DNA of 6,044 bases from an uncultured Collinsella sp. (lineage in GTDB: Bacteria; Actinomycetota; Coriobacteriia; Coriobacteriales; Coriobacteriaceae): the NCBI GenBank assembly GCA_934654515.1, contig CAKUGA010000062.1, positions 1 through 6,044 of the forward strand. Reading direction: 5' to 3'. How positions within the stretch are numbered: the first letter of the stretch is position 1; each line of letters begins with the position of its first letter. Below, one piece after another: positions 1 through 5,237 of this stretch. The notes below the pieces were generated by a model. It was not told the origin of the DNA. It did no database searches and saw only the letters and a program-made list of their open reading frames with translations. The translations under genes and the position numbers were made by a program.

Positions 1-116
1 GGCGCGCCTGCGGGCAGCGCCATAGTTTGAGCCGTACCAGTATACCGAGCCGCGCGGACACCGACGCAAATCACACCACGACTCCGCGCACCGCCACCAC
101 CCAAGCACCCCCAAAT
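1..116. other. Non-coding left edge, no gene recognised
   Basis: I see no convincing coding sequence here. The minus strand has an ATG at 23-21 followed by an open frame to the window edge, but no Shine-Dalgarno sequence precedes it and only seven codons are visible. The minus strand also shows TATACT (39-44) with TTGCGT 19 bp upstream (64-69), a poor promoter match that could serve a leftward gene outside the window. Neither is strong enough to call. Confidence 0.4.
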
Positions 117-185
117 AAGTTGCGGTGAAATAGTTCCTGAAACCGGCCTTCTGGCCCTCAAACAGGAACTATTCCACCGCGACTT
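117..185. repeat. Long imperfect inverted repeat (stem-loop) upstream of the dehydrogenase
   Basis: Arms of 23 bp (117-139 and 163-185) are complementary at 21 positions. Of the two exceptions, T121/G181 is a wobble pair in plus-strand RNA and A128/C174 is a wobble pair only in minus-strand RNA. The 23-nt loop holds a second small stem, GGCC (145-148) with GGCC (153-156) around TTCT. The core of the right arm reads CAGGAACTATTCCACCGC. No T-tract follows on either side, so a simple Rho-independent terminator is unlikely. It may be a dispersed intergenic element of the genome (REP or MITE-like) or a regulatory structure. The right arm ends 18 nt before a possible -10 box. Confidence 0.75.
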
Positions 186-202
186 CGATTGACTCGGGGG
201 GA

Positions 203-208
203 TAGAAT
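203..208 (+). promoter_or_regulatory. Possible -10 box (TAGAAT) for the dehydrogenase gene
   Basis: TAGAAT lies 43 nt before the proposed GTG start and just after the long hairpin. A -35 hexamer at normal spacing (180-185, CGACTT) is a poor match and falls in the hairpin's right arm. TTGACT at 189-194 is too close to be its -35. If used, this promoter would start transcription downstream of the TTG at 189, which fits the GTG at 252 as the real start. The call rests on one hexamer. Confidence 0.25.
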
Positions 209-239
209 ATCTACCACTTCTACCCCATCCCCACATGGC

Positions 240-246
240 AGGAGGG
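240..246 (+). promoter_or_regulatory. Ribosome binding site deciding the GTG start at 252
   Basis: AGGAGGG sits 5 nt before the GTG at 252-254, an almost ideal Shine-Dalgarno match. The upstream in-frame TTG at 189 has no comparable site. Confidence 0.8.
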
Positions 247-251
247 CTGTT

Positions 252-1250
252 GTGAAGCATAGGGCGCTCTATTACATGGTCGACGGTTCGACCGAGGCGG
301 GTCAGGCGGTGCTCGACACAATCGAAGGCGGCGATCAGATTGAGCTGGTGGGCTGCGCGCACGAGCCCAATGTCTGCCCCACCGCCGAGCAGCTGACAGG
401 CTGCGAGGGCTTTGTCGGCGAGTTCGGTCCCGTCGATGATACGTGTGCCGACGTCATGGCCGCCGCGGGGATGCGCATTGTCTCGAACATGTCTATCGGC
501 CTGAACCACGTTGCCGTCGACCGGCTGGCCTCATATGGCATCACCGTCACCAACTGCCCCGGATACTGCTCGGACGACGTCGCTCAGCACGCCATCGCTT
601 TGATGCTTGACCTGACGCGCCAAGTTACGTTTCTCAACCGCGACGTGCGTGATGGCGCTTGGAATCCACTTGCCGGCTACACCATGCATCGCACGCAAGG
701 CCGCACGTTGGGGCTTGTCTTTTTTGGCAGCATCGCGCGTGCCGTGGTGCCCATCGCACAGGCACTCGGCATGAAGGTACTGGTGTGGGCGCCAACCAAG
801 AGTGCAGAAGAGCTTGCCGCCGCCGGTTGCGTCAAGGCTCAAACGCTCGATGAACTGCTCGGCGCCTCCGATATCGTCAGCCTGCACTGTCCGCTGATTC
901 CCGAGACCGAGAAGCTGATTGGCAAGCGCGAACTTGCGCTTATGAAACCCTCGGCATTTTTGATTAACACGGCACGCGGGCCCATCGTGGACGAGGATGC
1001 CCTGGTCGCCGCGTTGGACGAGGGCATCGCCAGCGATGGCACGCGCGGCATCTGCGGCGCCGCACTTGACGTGCTCGCCGACGAAACCGCACCCAACCAG
1101 GCCCTGATCGCCCACCCGCGCTGCATCGTCACGCCCCATTGCGCGTACAGCACACAGAAAGCCTACGACACCGTCCGTCGCATGTCGCTGCAGGCCGTAG
1201 TAGACAAACTCGTCTTCAACCGCAAGCCCAAGCACACCGTGGCCGAATAA
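252..1250 (+). CDS. D-isomer-specific 2-hydroxyacid dehydrogenase (CtBP-like subfamily)
   Basis: Predicted soluble cytoplasmic NAD(P)-dependent oxidoreductase of 332 residues, a normal length for the family, interconverting 2-oxo acids and D-2-hydroxy acids. The substrate is not deducible. The stretch around residues 81-110 (IGLNHVAVDRL, then NCPGYCSDDVAQHA) matches the substrate/hinge region, and the YC-DDVA wording resembles CtBP-type members. The nucleotide-binding domain follows at about 150-270. Catalytic residues are all visible: Arg242 in NTARG, Glu278 in LDVLADE and His296 in TPH. The Rossmann loop is odd: GLVFFGSIA (154-162) replaces the usual GxxGxGxxG pattern, with Phe and Ala at two conserved glycine positions. 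The GTG start was chosen for its ribosome binding site; a longer frame from TTG at 189 would add 21 residues with no family similarity. The gene appears monocistronic, ending in a bidirectional terminator. Family assignment is firm; specificity and full activity are uncertain. Confidence 0.9.
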   Translation: MKHRALYYMVDGSTEAGQAVLDTIEGGDQIELVGCAHEPNVCPTAEQLTGCEGFVGEFGPVDDTCADVMAAAGMRIVSNMSIGLNHVAVDRLASYGITVTNCPGYCSDDVAQHAIALMLDLTRQVTFLNRDVRDGAWNPLAGYTMHRTQGRTLGLVFFGSIARAVVPIAQALGMKVLVWAPTKSAEELAAAGCVKAQTLDELLGASDIVSLHCPLIPETEKLIGKRELALMKPSAFLINTARGPIVDEDALVAALDEGIASDGTRGICGAALDVLADETAPNQALIAHPRCIVTPHCAYSTQKAYDTVRRMSLQAVVDKLVFNRKPKHTVAE

Positions 1251-1261
1251 AATTGGCATGA

Positions 1262-1302
1262 AAAGAGGGCGGCATAGACCTTTTGGTCATGCCGCCCTCT
1301 TT
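1262..1302. terminator. Bidirectional Rho-independent terminator between convergent genes
   Basis: A perfect 14-bp stem (1262-1275 with 1289-1302, core GAGGGCGGCAT) is followed by an inner GACC/GGTC stem around a TTTT loop. The A-run on the left and T-run on the right provide a U-tract for both directions. It lies 11 nt after the dehydrogenase stop and 44 nt beyond the uppP stop, so it can end both transcripts. Confidence 0.9.
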
Positions 1303-1346
1303 GAATGACAAGTTGTCGCTCTGGCCGCCGCGCAGCGTCAACCAAG

Positions 1347-2327
1347 TTACAGGCCGAGCATCGGCTGGAGGACGAAGAAGTATGCGAGCACCACGACGCC
1401 CAGGATGATGCGGTAGACGCCGAAACACTTGAAGTCGTGACGACGGACGAAGCCCATGAGCCACTTGATGGCGATGAGCGAAACCACAAAGGCCACGACG
1501 CAGCCCACGCCCAGGATGGCGATCTCGTTGGCACCGAAGGTACCGCCCTTAATGAAGTACTTGACCAGCTTGAGCGCACTCGCGCCAAACATGACGGGAA
1601 TGGCCAGGAAGAACGTGAACTTGGAAGCCACCGAGCGCGTGCAGCCCAAAAGCAGGCCGCCGATGATGGTGGAACCGGAGCGGGATGTACCCGGCACCAG
1701 CGAAAGCACCTGGAAGCAGCCGATGCCCAGCGCCGTCTTCCAGCTCAGGTCCTCGAGCGTGGTGATGGAGCCAAAGTCCAGATTCTCGTCATCGTCCACA
1801 TCCTCAGCGGTAGCCGCGGCGGGCGCCGCAAAGTGCGCACCGGCGGGACGTCCACCCGACACCACAGCACGCGAACCAAACGAACCGGCAACGGCCATTT
1901 CCTCGCGCTTGCTGGCGCGCCAGTTCTCGATCACGATAAACAGCACGCCGTACACGATGAGCGCCAGCGCCACGACGGGAGCGTTGTAGAAATGCTCCTC
2001 CATCCAGTCGTTGAGCGGCAGGCCGATCACCGCCGCAGGAATGCAGCCGAGCACAATCTTGCCCCACAGCACCCAGGTGTCGCGACGGCCCTCCTTGCCC
2101 TTGCTGGGCGAGAACGGGTTGAGCTCGTGGAAAAACAGCACGCAGACGGCCAGAATGGCACCAAGCTGAATCACGACCAGGAACATGTTCCAGAACGTCT
2201 CGCTCACGTTCATCTTGACGAACTCATCCACCAAGATCATGTGACCCGTCGACGAAACGGGCAGCCATTCGGTGATGCCCTCGACCAGGCCCATGAAGGC
2301 AGATTTTAGAAGCTCGATAATATCCAA
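1347..2327 (-). CDS. uppP: Undecaprenyl-diphosphatase UppP (BacA family)
   Basis: Integral membrane enzyme of 326 residues that removes a phosphate from undecaprenyl diphosphate, regenerating the lipid carrier for peptidoglycan and other wall polymers; the family confers bacitracin resistance when abundant. Both signature motifs are intact: EGITEWLPVSSTGH (residues 16-29, with Glu16, Glu20 and His29) and PGTSRSGSTI (212-221, with Arg216). Several hydrophobic helices follow in the family order. Typical members have about 265-280 residues; the excess is an extra hydrophilic segment at roughly 138-187, rich in Ala, Gly, Arg and then Asp/Glu, just before the helix leading to PGTSRSG. Start chosen: TTG at 2327, giving MDIIELLKSAFMGLVEG, which matches family N-termini and has a GAGGGGG site 5 nt upstream. 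A frame from ATG at 2396 would add 23 unrelated residues. It is transcribed divergently from the stress-protein gene and convergently with the dehydrogenase. Confidence 0.95.
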   Translation of the reverse strand: MDIIELLKSAFMGLVEGITEWLPVSSTGHMILVDEFVKMNVSETFWNMFLVVIQLGAILAVCVLFFHELNPFSPSKGKEGRRDTWVLWGKIVLGCIPAAVIGLPLNDWMEEHFYNAPVVALALIVYGVLFIVIENWRASKREEMAVAGSFGSRAVVSGGRPAGAHFAAPAAATAEDVDDDENLDFGSITTLEDLSWKTALGIGCFQVLSLVPGTSRSGSTIIGGLLLGCTRSVASKFTFFLAIPVMFGASALKLVKYFIKGGTFGANEIAILGVGCVVAFVVSLIAIKWLMGFVRRHDFKCFGVYRIILGVVVLAYFFVLQPMLGL

Positions 2328-2332
2328 AGGGA

Positions 2333-2339
2333 CCCCCTC
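2333..2339 (-). promoter_or_regulatory. Ribosome binding site deciding the TTG start of uppP
   Basis: On the minus strand GAGGGGG stands 5 nt before the TTG codon at 2327-2325. The upstream ATG codons at 2396 and 2390 lack a comparable site. Confidence 0.7.
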
Positions 2340-2388
2340 GTTAGACACCCGCCGGTAGATGTTCTGCGGACGATGCGGGCGATGTCCC

Positions 2389-2394
2389 ATTATC
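2389..2394 (-). promoter_or_regulatory. Possible -10 box (GATAAT) of uppP
   Basis: Minus-strand GATAAT lies 62 nt upstream of the uppP start codon. No good -35 hexamer is found at 16-18 bp. The 11-nt string ATAATGGGACA that begins in this box recurs upstream of the response regulator (5087-5097), also on the minus strand, which modestly supports a promoter role. Confidence 0.35.
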
Positions 2395-2480
2395 AACCGT
2401 TGGCGGTGCGACCGCGCCTACCCTTACCAAAAAACTCGCCCGTTCACAGAATTGCGAGCGGTCAAACCGAAATCCTTGGG

Positions 2481-2486
2481 TATAAC
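2481..2486 (+). promoter_or_regulatory. Possible -10 box (TATAAC) of the universal stress protein gene
   Basis: TATAAC is a good -10 match 90 nt before the ATG, in an AT-richer patch of the intergenic region. The nearest TTG-type -35 (TTGCGA, 2452-2457) is 23 bp away, which is too far for a standard sigma-70 promoter. The leader that follows is strongly G+C-rich (about 2504-2560). Confidence 0.3.
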
Positions 2487-2576
2487 TGCAACAAGATAAA
2501 GTGTCCGGCGGCCAACGCGCCCGCGCCCGCCCGACGCACGAGCCCCGCGCCCGTGCGATAGACCAAGGAGGAAACC

Positions 2577-3014
2577 ATGAACGAGGGCTACACCAAGGTA
2601 TTTGTTTCGCTCGACGGTACTGAGCAGCAGGATTTCGTGCTCGCACGCGCCATCAAGGTCGCCGCAAACAACGGTGCCAAGCTGATTATCGGCCACGTGA
2701 TTGACTCCACGGCGCTCGAGAGCGCTGGCTCCTACCCGGTCGACCTGGTCAACGGCCTAGAGGAGGCCTTTAACAACTCCATTGCCAAGCAGCTCGAGGA
2801 GGCCAAGGCCAATCCCGATATCCCCGAGGTCGAGGTCATGATTCGCGCCGGTCGTATTCGCGAGACGCTCAAGGACGAGATGCTCGACGTGGTCAAGCCC
2901 GACCTGGTGCTCTGCGGCGCCCGCGGCCTGTCCTCGATTAAGTACGCGCTGCTGGGCTCGATTTCGACGTTCCTGCTGCGTAACACGGACTGCGACATCT
3001 TGGTCGTGAAGTAG
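2577..3014 (+). CDS. Universal stress protein, single UspA domain, ATP-binding type
   Basis: Cytoplasmic 145-residue protein of the usual length for a one-domain Usp; such proteins form dimers and help survival under stress, starvation or low oxygen, with poorly defined partners. The N-terminal beta strand ends in VSLDGTEQ (Asp13 is the conserved nucleotide-contacting acid). The C-terminal motif GARG-x9-GS (Gly114, Gly117, Gly127, Ser128) is the G-2x-G-9x-G(S/T) signature of ATP-binding members, followed by the terminal strand DILVVK. The ATG is fixed by AAGGAGG (2565-2571) 5 nt upstream. The gene is apparently monocistronic and divergent from uppP, and is followed by a 94-nt stem-loop and a strong terminator. 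It ends in TAG. Family assignment is firm; the specific role cannot be read. Confidence 0.93.
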   Translation: MNEGYTKVFVSLDGTEQQDFVLARAIKVAANNGAKLIIGHVIDSTALESAGSYPVDLVNGLEEAFNNSIAKQLEEAKANPDIPEVEVMIRAGRIRETLKDEMLDVVKPDLVLCGARGLSSIKYALLGSISTFLLRNTDCDILVVK

Positions 3015-3027
3015 CGTTGCTCCCACC

Positions 3028-3121
3028 GGTCGCGGGGCCTGCGGGGTTTCCTAAGGGCACGTCCTCGCCGCGTTGCGGCTGCGGGATGTGCCCTTAGGAA
3101 ACCCCTCCCGGCCCCGCGACC
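3028..3121. repeat. 94-nt long stem-loop downstream of the stress protein gene
   Basis: Starting 14 nt after the stress-protein stop, the DNA folds almost end to end. A perfect 12-bp outer stem (3028-3039 with 3110-3121) is followed by a small internal loop (3040-3042 opposite 3106-3109). A perfect 18-bp stem (3043-3060 with 3088-3105) comes next, then five more pairs with two wobbles (3061-3065 with 3083-3087). A GCCGC/GCGGC hairpin with a 3-nt loop (3067-3079) caps it. That is about 40 pairs. No T-tract follows either arm, so it is not a classical intrinsic terminator. It could protect the 3' end of the mRNA, form a dispersed palindromic element, or be a structured RNA. Confidence 0.85.
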
Positions 3122-3163
3122 TTCGCAGCCTTACTTCAGCGAGTTGGCTGATAAAAAGATGGT

Positions 3164-3197
3164 GTGCCGCCCCGTTTGGGGCGGCACGTTTTTGTTT
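3164..3197 (+). terminator. Strong Rho-independent terminator for the stress protein transcript
   Basis: A perfect 10-bp stem, GTGCCGCCCC (3164-3173) with GGGGCGGCAC (3178-3187), closes a GTTT loop and is followed at once by GTTTTTGTTT. On the opposite strand a TTTTT run occurs 6 nt beyond the stem, so weaker leftward termination for the kinase transcript is also possible. Confidence 0.9.
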
Positions 3198-3220
3198 GGG
3201 CGGGGCGGCACGTTTTTGTT
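3178..3220 (+). repeat. Tandem duplication of the terminator right arm and T-tract
   Basis: The 19 bases at 3178-3196 (GGGGCGGCACGTTTTTGTT) recur exactly at 3202-3220, a period of 24. The second copy supplies an alternative right arm and T-tract for the same left arm (3164-3173), so the terminator has two possible release points. A local slippage duplication explains it. Confidence 0.85.
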
Positions 3221-3245
3221 ATGGGGGATTCTTTCGAGCCTCATA

Positions 3246-3310
3246 GCAATGTTCACGTTCGGGAACATTGCGTCAGTTGCTTCAGCTATGTTCCCGAACG
3301 TGAACATAGC
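3246..3310. repeat. Pair of 26-bp palindromic elements 13 nt apart
   Basis: Element 1 (3246-3271) has 9-bp arms GCAATGTTC/GAACATTGC around ACGTTCGG. Element 2 (3285-3310) has arms GCTATGTTC/GAACATAGC around CCGAACGT. The reverse complement of element 2 equals element 1 except at positions 3 and 24, where an A-T pair has become T-A. Each element thus keeps perfect self-complementarity while pairing between the two would carry mismatches. The pair lies 25 nt beyond the kinase stop, in the 3' region of that operon, with no T-tract. It could be paired operators, transcript-end hairpins, or a dispersed repeat. Confidence 0.85.
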
Positions 3311-3334
3311 CCAGAGAAAACAGCAGGAGCGCGC

Positions 3335-4378
3335 CTACTCGAAGTATTGGAACTTGTTGGTCGAGAAGGCGAACGTGACGACGAAGCCTTCACCCGGCTC
3401 CGATGCTGCGGTGACGTCGATGCCCATTTTGGAGCATAGGCGCGCCACCAGATAGAGGCCGATGCCCGTTGCGCGCTTGGTGGTGCGGCCGTTGTCGCCG
3501 GTAAAGCCCTTCTCGAACACGCGTGGCAGGTCCGCCGCAGACACGCCGCAGCCGTTATCGGCAACGGTGAGCTCGATACGCTCGCTCGCCAGACCCTCGT
3601 CCAGCAACGCGCCCGAAAACACGATCCTCGCGCCGTCCTCGCGCGCATATTTAATGCTGTTCTGAATGAGCTGGCCCAGAATAAACTCGAGCCACTTCTC
3701 GTCGGTAAAGACCTCAAAATCGAGGTCCTCGCACACCGGCGCCACGTGCGCCGCGATGAGCTCACGCGCGTTGGCTTTGATGGCACCCGTCACCAGGGCC
3801 TTGAGGCTCCAACGGCGAATCAGGTAGTCGCGCTCCACGACTTCCGAGCGCGCATAGTAGAGCGCTTGGTCGATGTAACGCTCCACGCGGGCCAGCTCGC
3901 GGCCCAGGTCATCCACGCGCGACAGGTCGTCTTCGCTGCCGTCCAGGTTTTCCAGAATCAGATGTGCTGCCGCCAGCGGCAGTTTGGCCTCGTGGACCCA
4001 GCTCTCGATATAGTCGCGATAGTCATCGGTCTGGCGCCGACCTTCCGCCACCTCATCGCAAGCAGCCTTGCCCACGCGACGCAAGACCTCGTACTCGAGC
4101 TCGCCCTCGGCATAGGTCGGGCACTGCACCATCTCCTGCACCCATGCGGGACTTTCCAGCTCCTCGGCCGCGCGCTCCAGCTGATGCAAAAATCGACGAC
4201 GGCGCGCGTACTCGATCACAATGCCGAGCATGCCAAAGATAAAGGACACGCCGACCGCCACGATCACAATGGAAACGGGCGCCCCGGCGACCATCAGCAC
4301 AAAGCAGCTCAGCAGCACGCCGCACGTCCACACGGCGACGGGAAGCAGCGCGTCTTTAAAGAACTTGGCAAACGACAT
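3335..4378 (-). CDS. Sensor histidine kinase, intramembrane-sensing (BceS/GraS-like)
   Basis: Membrane kinase of 347 residues that autophosphorylates and should pass the phosphate to the regulator encoded just upstream. Two transmembrane helices (about 10-30 and 35-56) are joined by only a few residues, so there is no extracellular sensor domain, as in BceS-type kinases that sense through a partner. The dimerisation segment has RDYIESWVHEAKLPLAA with phospho-acceptor His129. The ATPase domain has the N box with Asn240 (QLIQNSIKYA), DNGCG (274-278), the F box RVFEKGFTG and TGIGL (304-308). The wording KWLEFILGQLIQNSIKY is typical of the BceS group. The residue four after His129, usually Thr or Asn for phosphatase action, is Leu133. 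The ATG is 9 nt after the regulator stop, with AGGGG overlapping that stop, suggesting coupled translation. No BceAB-type ABC transporter is adjacent, so the signal is unknown. Confidence 0.92.
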   Translation of the reverse strand: MSFAKFFKDALLPVAVWTCGVLLSCFVLMVAGAPVSIVIVAVGVSFIFGMLGIVIEYARRRRFLHQLERAAEELESPAWVQEMVQCPTYAEGELEYEVLRRVGKAACDEVAEGRRQTDDYRDYIESWVHEAKLPLAAAHLILENLDGSEDDLSRVDDLGRELARVERYIDQALYYARSEVVERDYLIRRWSLKALVTGAIKANARELIAAHVAPVCEDLDFEVFTDEKWLEFILGQLIQNSIKYAREDGARIVFSGALLDEGLASERIELTVADNGCGVSAADLPRVFEKGFTGDNGRTTKRATGIGLYLVARLCSKMGIDVTAASEPGEGFVVTFAFSTNKFQYFE

Positions 4379-4387
4379 GGCCGGCCC

Positions 4388-5059
4388 CTAGACCGAATAG
4401 CCCTGGCCGCGGTGTGTGGTCAGATACCCCTTGATGCCGATTTTTTCGAGCGTGGTGCGCAGGCGGTTGATGTTGACGGTGAGCGTGTTGTCGTCCACGA
4501 AGGCGTCGGAGTCCCACAGGTCCTGCATGATGGCCGAGCGCGAGACGATTTTGCCCGCACGACTCAGGAGCAGCGAGAGAATGCGCAGCTCGTTTTTGGT
4601 GAGCTCGGTGCTGTCGCCGGTTGCGGTGTTGGTGACCGCGGAGCGGGCGAGGTCGAGTTCCAGCCCCTTGTGGACGACCGTGCTGCGCTCGCCGGCAGCC
4701 GCGGTGCGACGCAACAGGGCGTTGATGCGCGCCACGAGCACGCGGGCGCTATAGGGCTTGGGGACAAAGTCGTCTGCGCCGAGCGTCATGGCCATGACCT
4801 CGTCAATCTCGGTCGTACGCGACGTGAGGACGATGATGGGAACCTCGGATTCGCGGCGGACTTCGTGGCAGATATGCTGGCCATCCTTGATGGGAAGCGT
4901 GAGGTCGAGCAGCACCAGATCGGGTGCGGCGGCAAGGATGTCGCGCGAGACGTGCTCGAACGATTCGCAGGCCTCGACCTCAAACCCGGCACGGGCCAGA
5001 ATGTCGGCGAGCTCGCGACGGATGGGTTCGTCGTCCTCAACGATATAGATCAGCGCCAT
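4388..5059 (-). CDS. OmpR/PhoB-family response regulator (BceR/GraR-like)
   Basis: DNA-binding regulator of 223 residues, full length for the family. Receiver domain, about 1-118: acidic pocket Asp9/Asp10, phospho-acceptor Asp52 in LLDLTLP, Thr79 in VLTSR, and Lys101 in FVPKPY, so all switch residues are present. The C-terminal winged helix, about 128-223, has LTKNELRILSLLLSRAGKIV, then LWDSDAFVDDNTLTVNINRL as recognition region and RGQGYSV as the terminal wing. The LWDS-FVDDNTLTVN wording is characteristic of BceR/GraR/VirR regulators, which mostly respond to envelope-active peptides. Start: ATG at 5059, giving MALIYIVEDDEP, with GAGGGGGAG (5067-5075) 7 nt upstream. A longer frame to 5188 adds 43 residues with no family similarity. 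It is the first gene of a two-gene operon with the kinase. The upstream region is rich in dyads that may be operators. Confidence 0.94.
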   Translation of the reverse strand: MALIYIVEDDEPIRRELADILARAGFEVEACESFEHVSRDILAAAPDLVLLDLTLPIKDGQHICHEVRRESEVPIIVLTSRTTEIDEVMAMTLGADDFVPKPYSARVLVARINALLRRTAAAGERSTVVHKGLELDLARSAVTNTATGDSTELTKNELRILSLLLSRAGKIVSRSAIMQDLWDSDAFVDDNTLTVNINRLRTTLEKIGIKGYLTTHRGQGYSV

Positions 5060-5092
5060 GGATTTCGCTCCCCCTCTTGGTTGTCTTGTCCC

Positions 5093-5098
5093 ATTATG
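5093..5098 (-). promoter_or_regulatory. Possible -10 box (CATAAT) of the two-component operon
   Basis: Minus-strand CATAAT lies 34 nt before the regulator ATG. No good -35 hexamer is present at 16-18 bp upstream, so an activated promoter is possible. The box and following bases (ATAATGGGACA) match those upstream of uppP. Confidence 0.4.
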
Positions 5099-5148
5099 AC
5101 CGCGAAGCCGCAGGCACGCGCCCCACGCGGCACCAAGGTGACAGAACT

Positions 5149-5158
5149 GTTCGCGAAC
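5149..5158. promoter_or_regulatory. Perfect 10-bp palindrome GTTCGCGAAC upstream of the regulator
   Basis: GTTCGCGAAC is self-complementary, and the adjoining ACAG-AA-CTGT (5141-5150) forms an overlapping dyad. It sits 51-56 bp upstream of the possible -10, a usual position for an activator site. Binding protein unknown; autoregulation by the adjacent regulator is one option. Confidence 0.35.
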
Positions 5159-5195
5159 GAAAGCGTTTGGCTCGCCCCTCGCTCGCAACGGGCGC

Positions 5196-5221
5196 GGGGA
5201 TCAAATGATTATTAAATCCCC
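5196..5221. promoter_or_regulatory. 26-bp imperfect dyad with GGGGAT/ATCCCC arms
   Basis: The 6-bp arms GGGGAT (5196-5201) and ATCCCC (5216-5221) flank an AT-rich centre that is itself symmetric at AAT (5204-5206) and ATT (5211-5213). The layout resembles a two-half-site operator. It lies between the stop of the 5238-5945 gene and the regulator promoter. It interlocks with a second inverted repeat, AAATGATT (5203-5210) with AATCATTT (5232-5239), which overlaps that gene's stop codon. Confidence 0.45.
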
Positions 5222-5237
5222 GTCCCAGAAAAATCAT

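Noticed and set aside
1..23. Start of a divergent minus-strand gene at the left edge
   Set aside because: Only seven codons are visible and no ribosome binding site precedes the ATG, so it cannot be supported.
189..251. Longer dehydrogenase N-terminus from TTG at 189
   Set aside because: No Shine-Dalgarno sequence precedes it, the added residues are not family-like, and a near-perfect site precedes GTG at 252.
1305..2309. Plus-strand open frame of 334 codons opposite uppP
   Set aside because: Its product is a charged, low-hydrophobicity sequence mirroring uppP codons. The minus strand has clear UppP motifs and a ribosome binding site.
3015..3334. CRISPR array or attachment site suggested by repeated palindromes
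   Set aside because: There are only two palindromic units with 13 nt between them and no regular spacer series, no cas gene, integrase or tRNA end.
3144..3455. Plus-strand small open frame of 103 codons in the convergent gap
   Set aside because: It starts with TTG without a ribosome binding site, runs through the terminator, its duplication and the twin palindromes, and enters antisense into the kinase gene.
5149..5158. LexA (SOS) box
   Set aside because: The Gram-positive SOS box needs GAAC followed by GTTC at a 4-base gap. Here the order is GTTC then GAAC, and GAAC-T-GTTC nearby has the wrong spacing.
5060..5188. Longer response regulator N-terminus
   Set aside because: The receiver domain begins at MALIYIVEDD with a good ribosome binding site; the 43 extra residues do not resemble the family and cover the likely promoter.
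3746..5215. Plus-strand open frame of 489 codons
   Set aside because: It is antisense to the kinase and the regulator, whose minus-strand frames carry full sets of family motifs. The translation is rich in His, Arg and Gln with no recognisable domain, as expected for a mirror frame in G+C-rich DNA.
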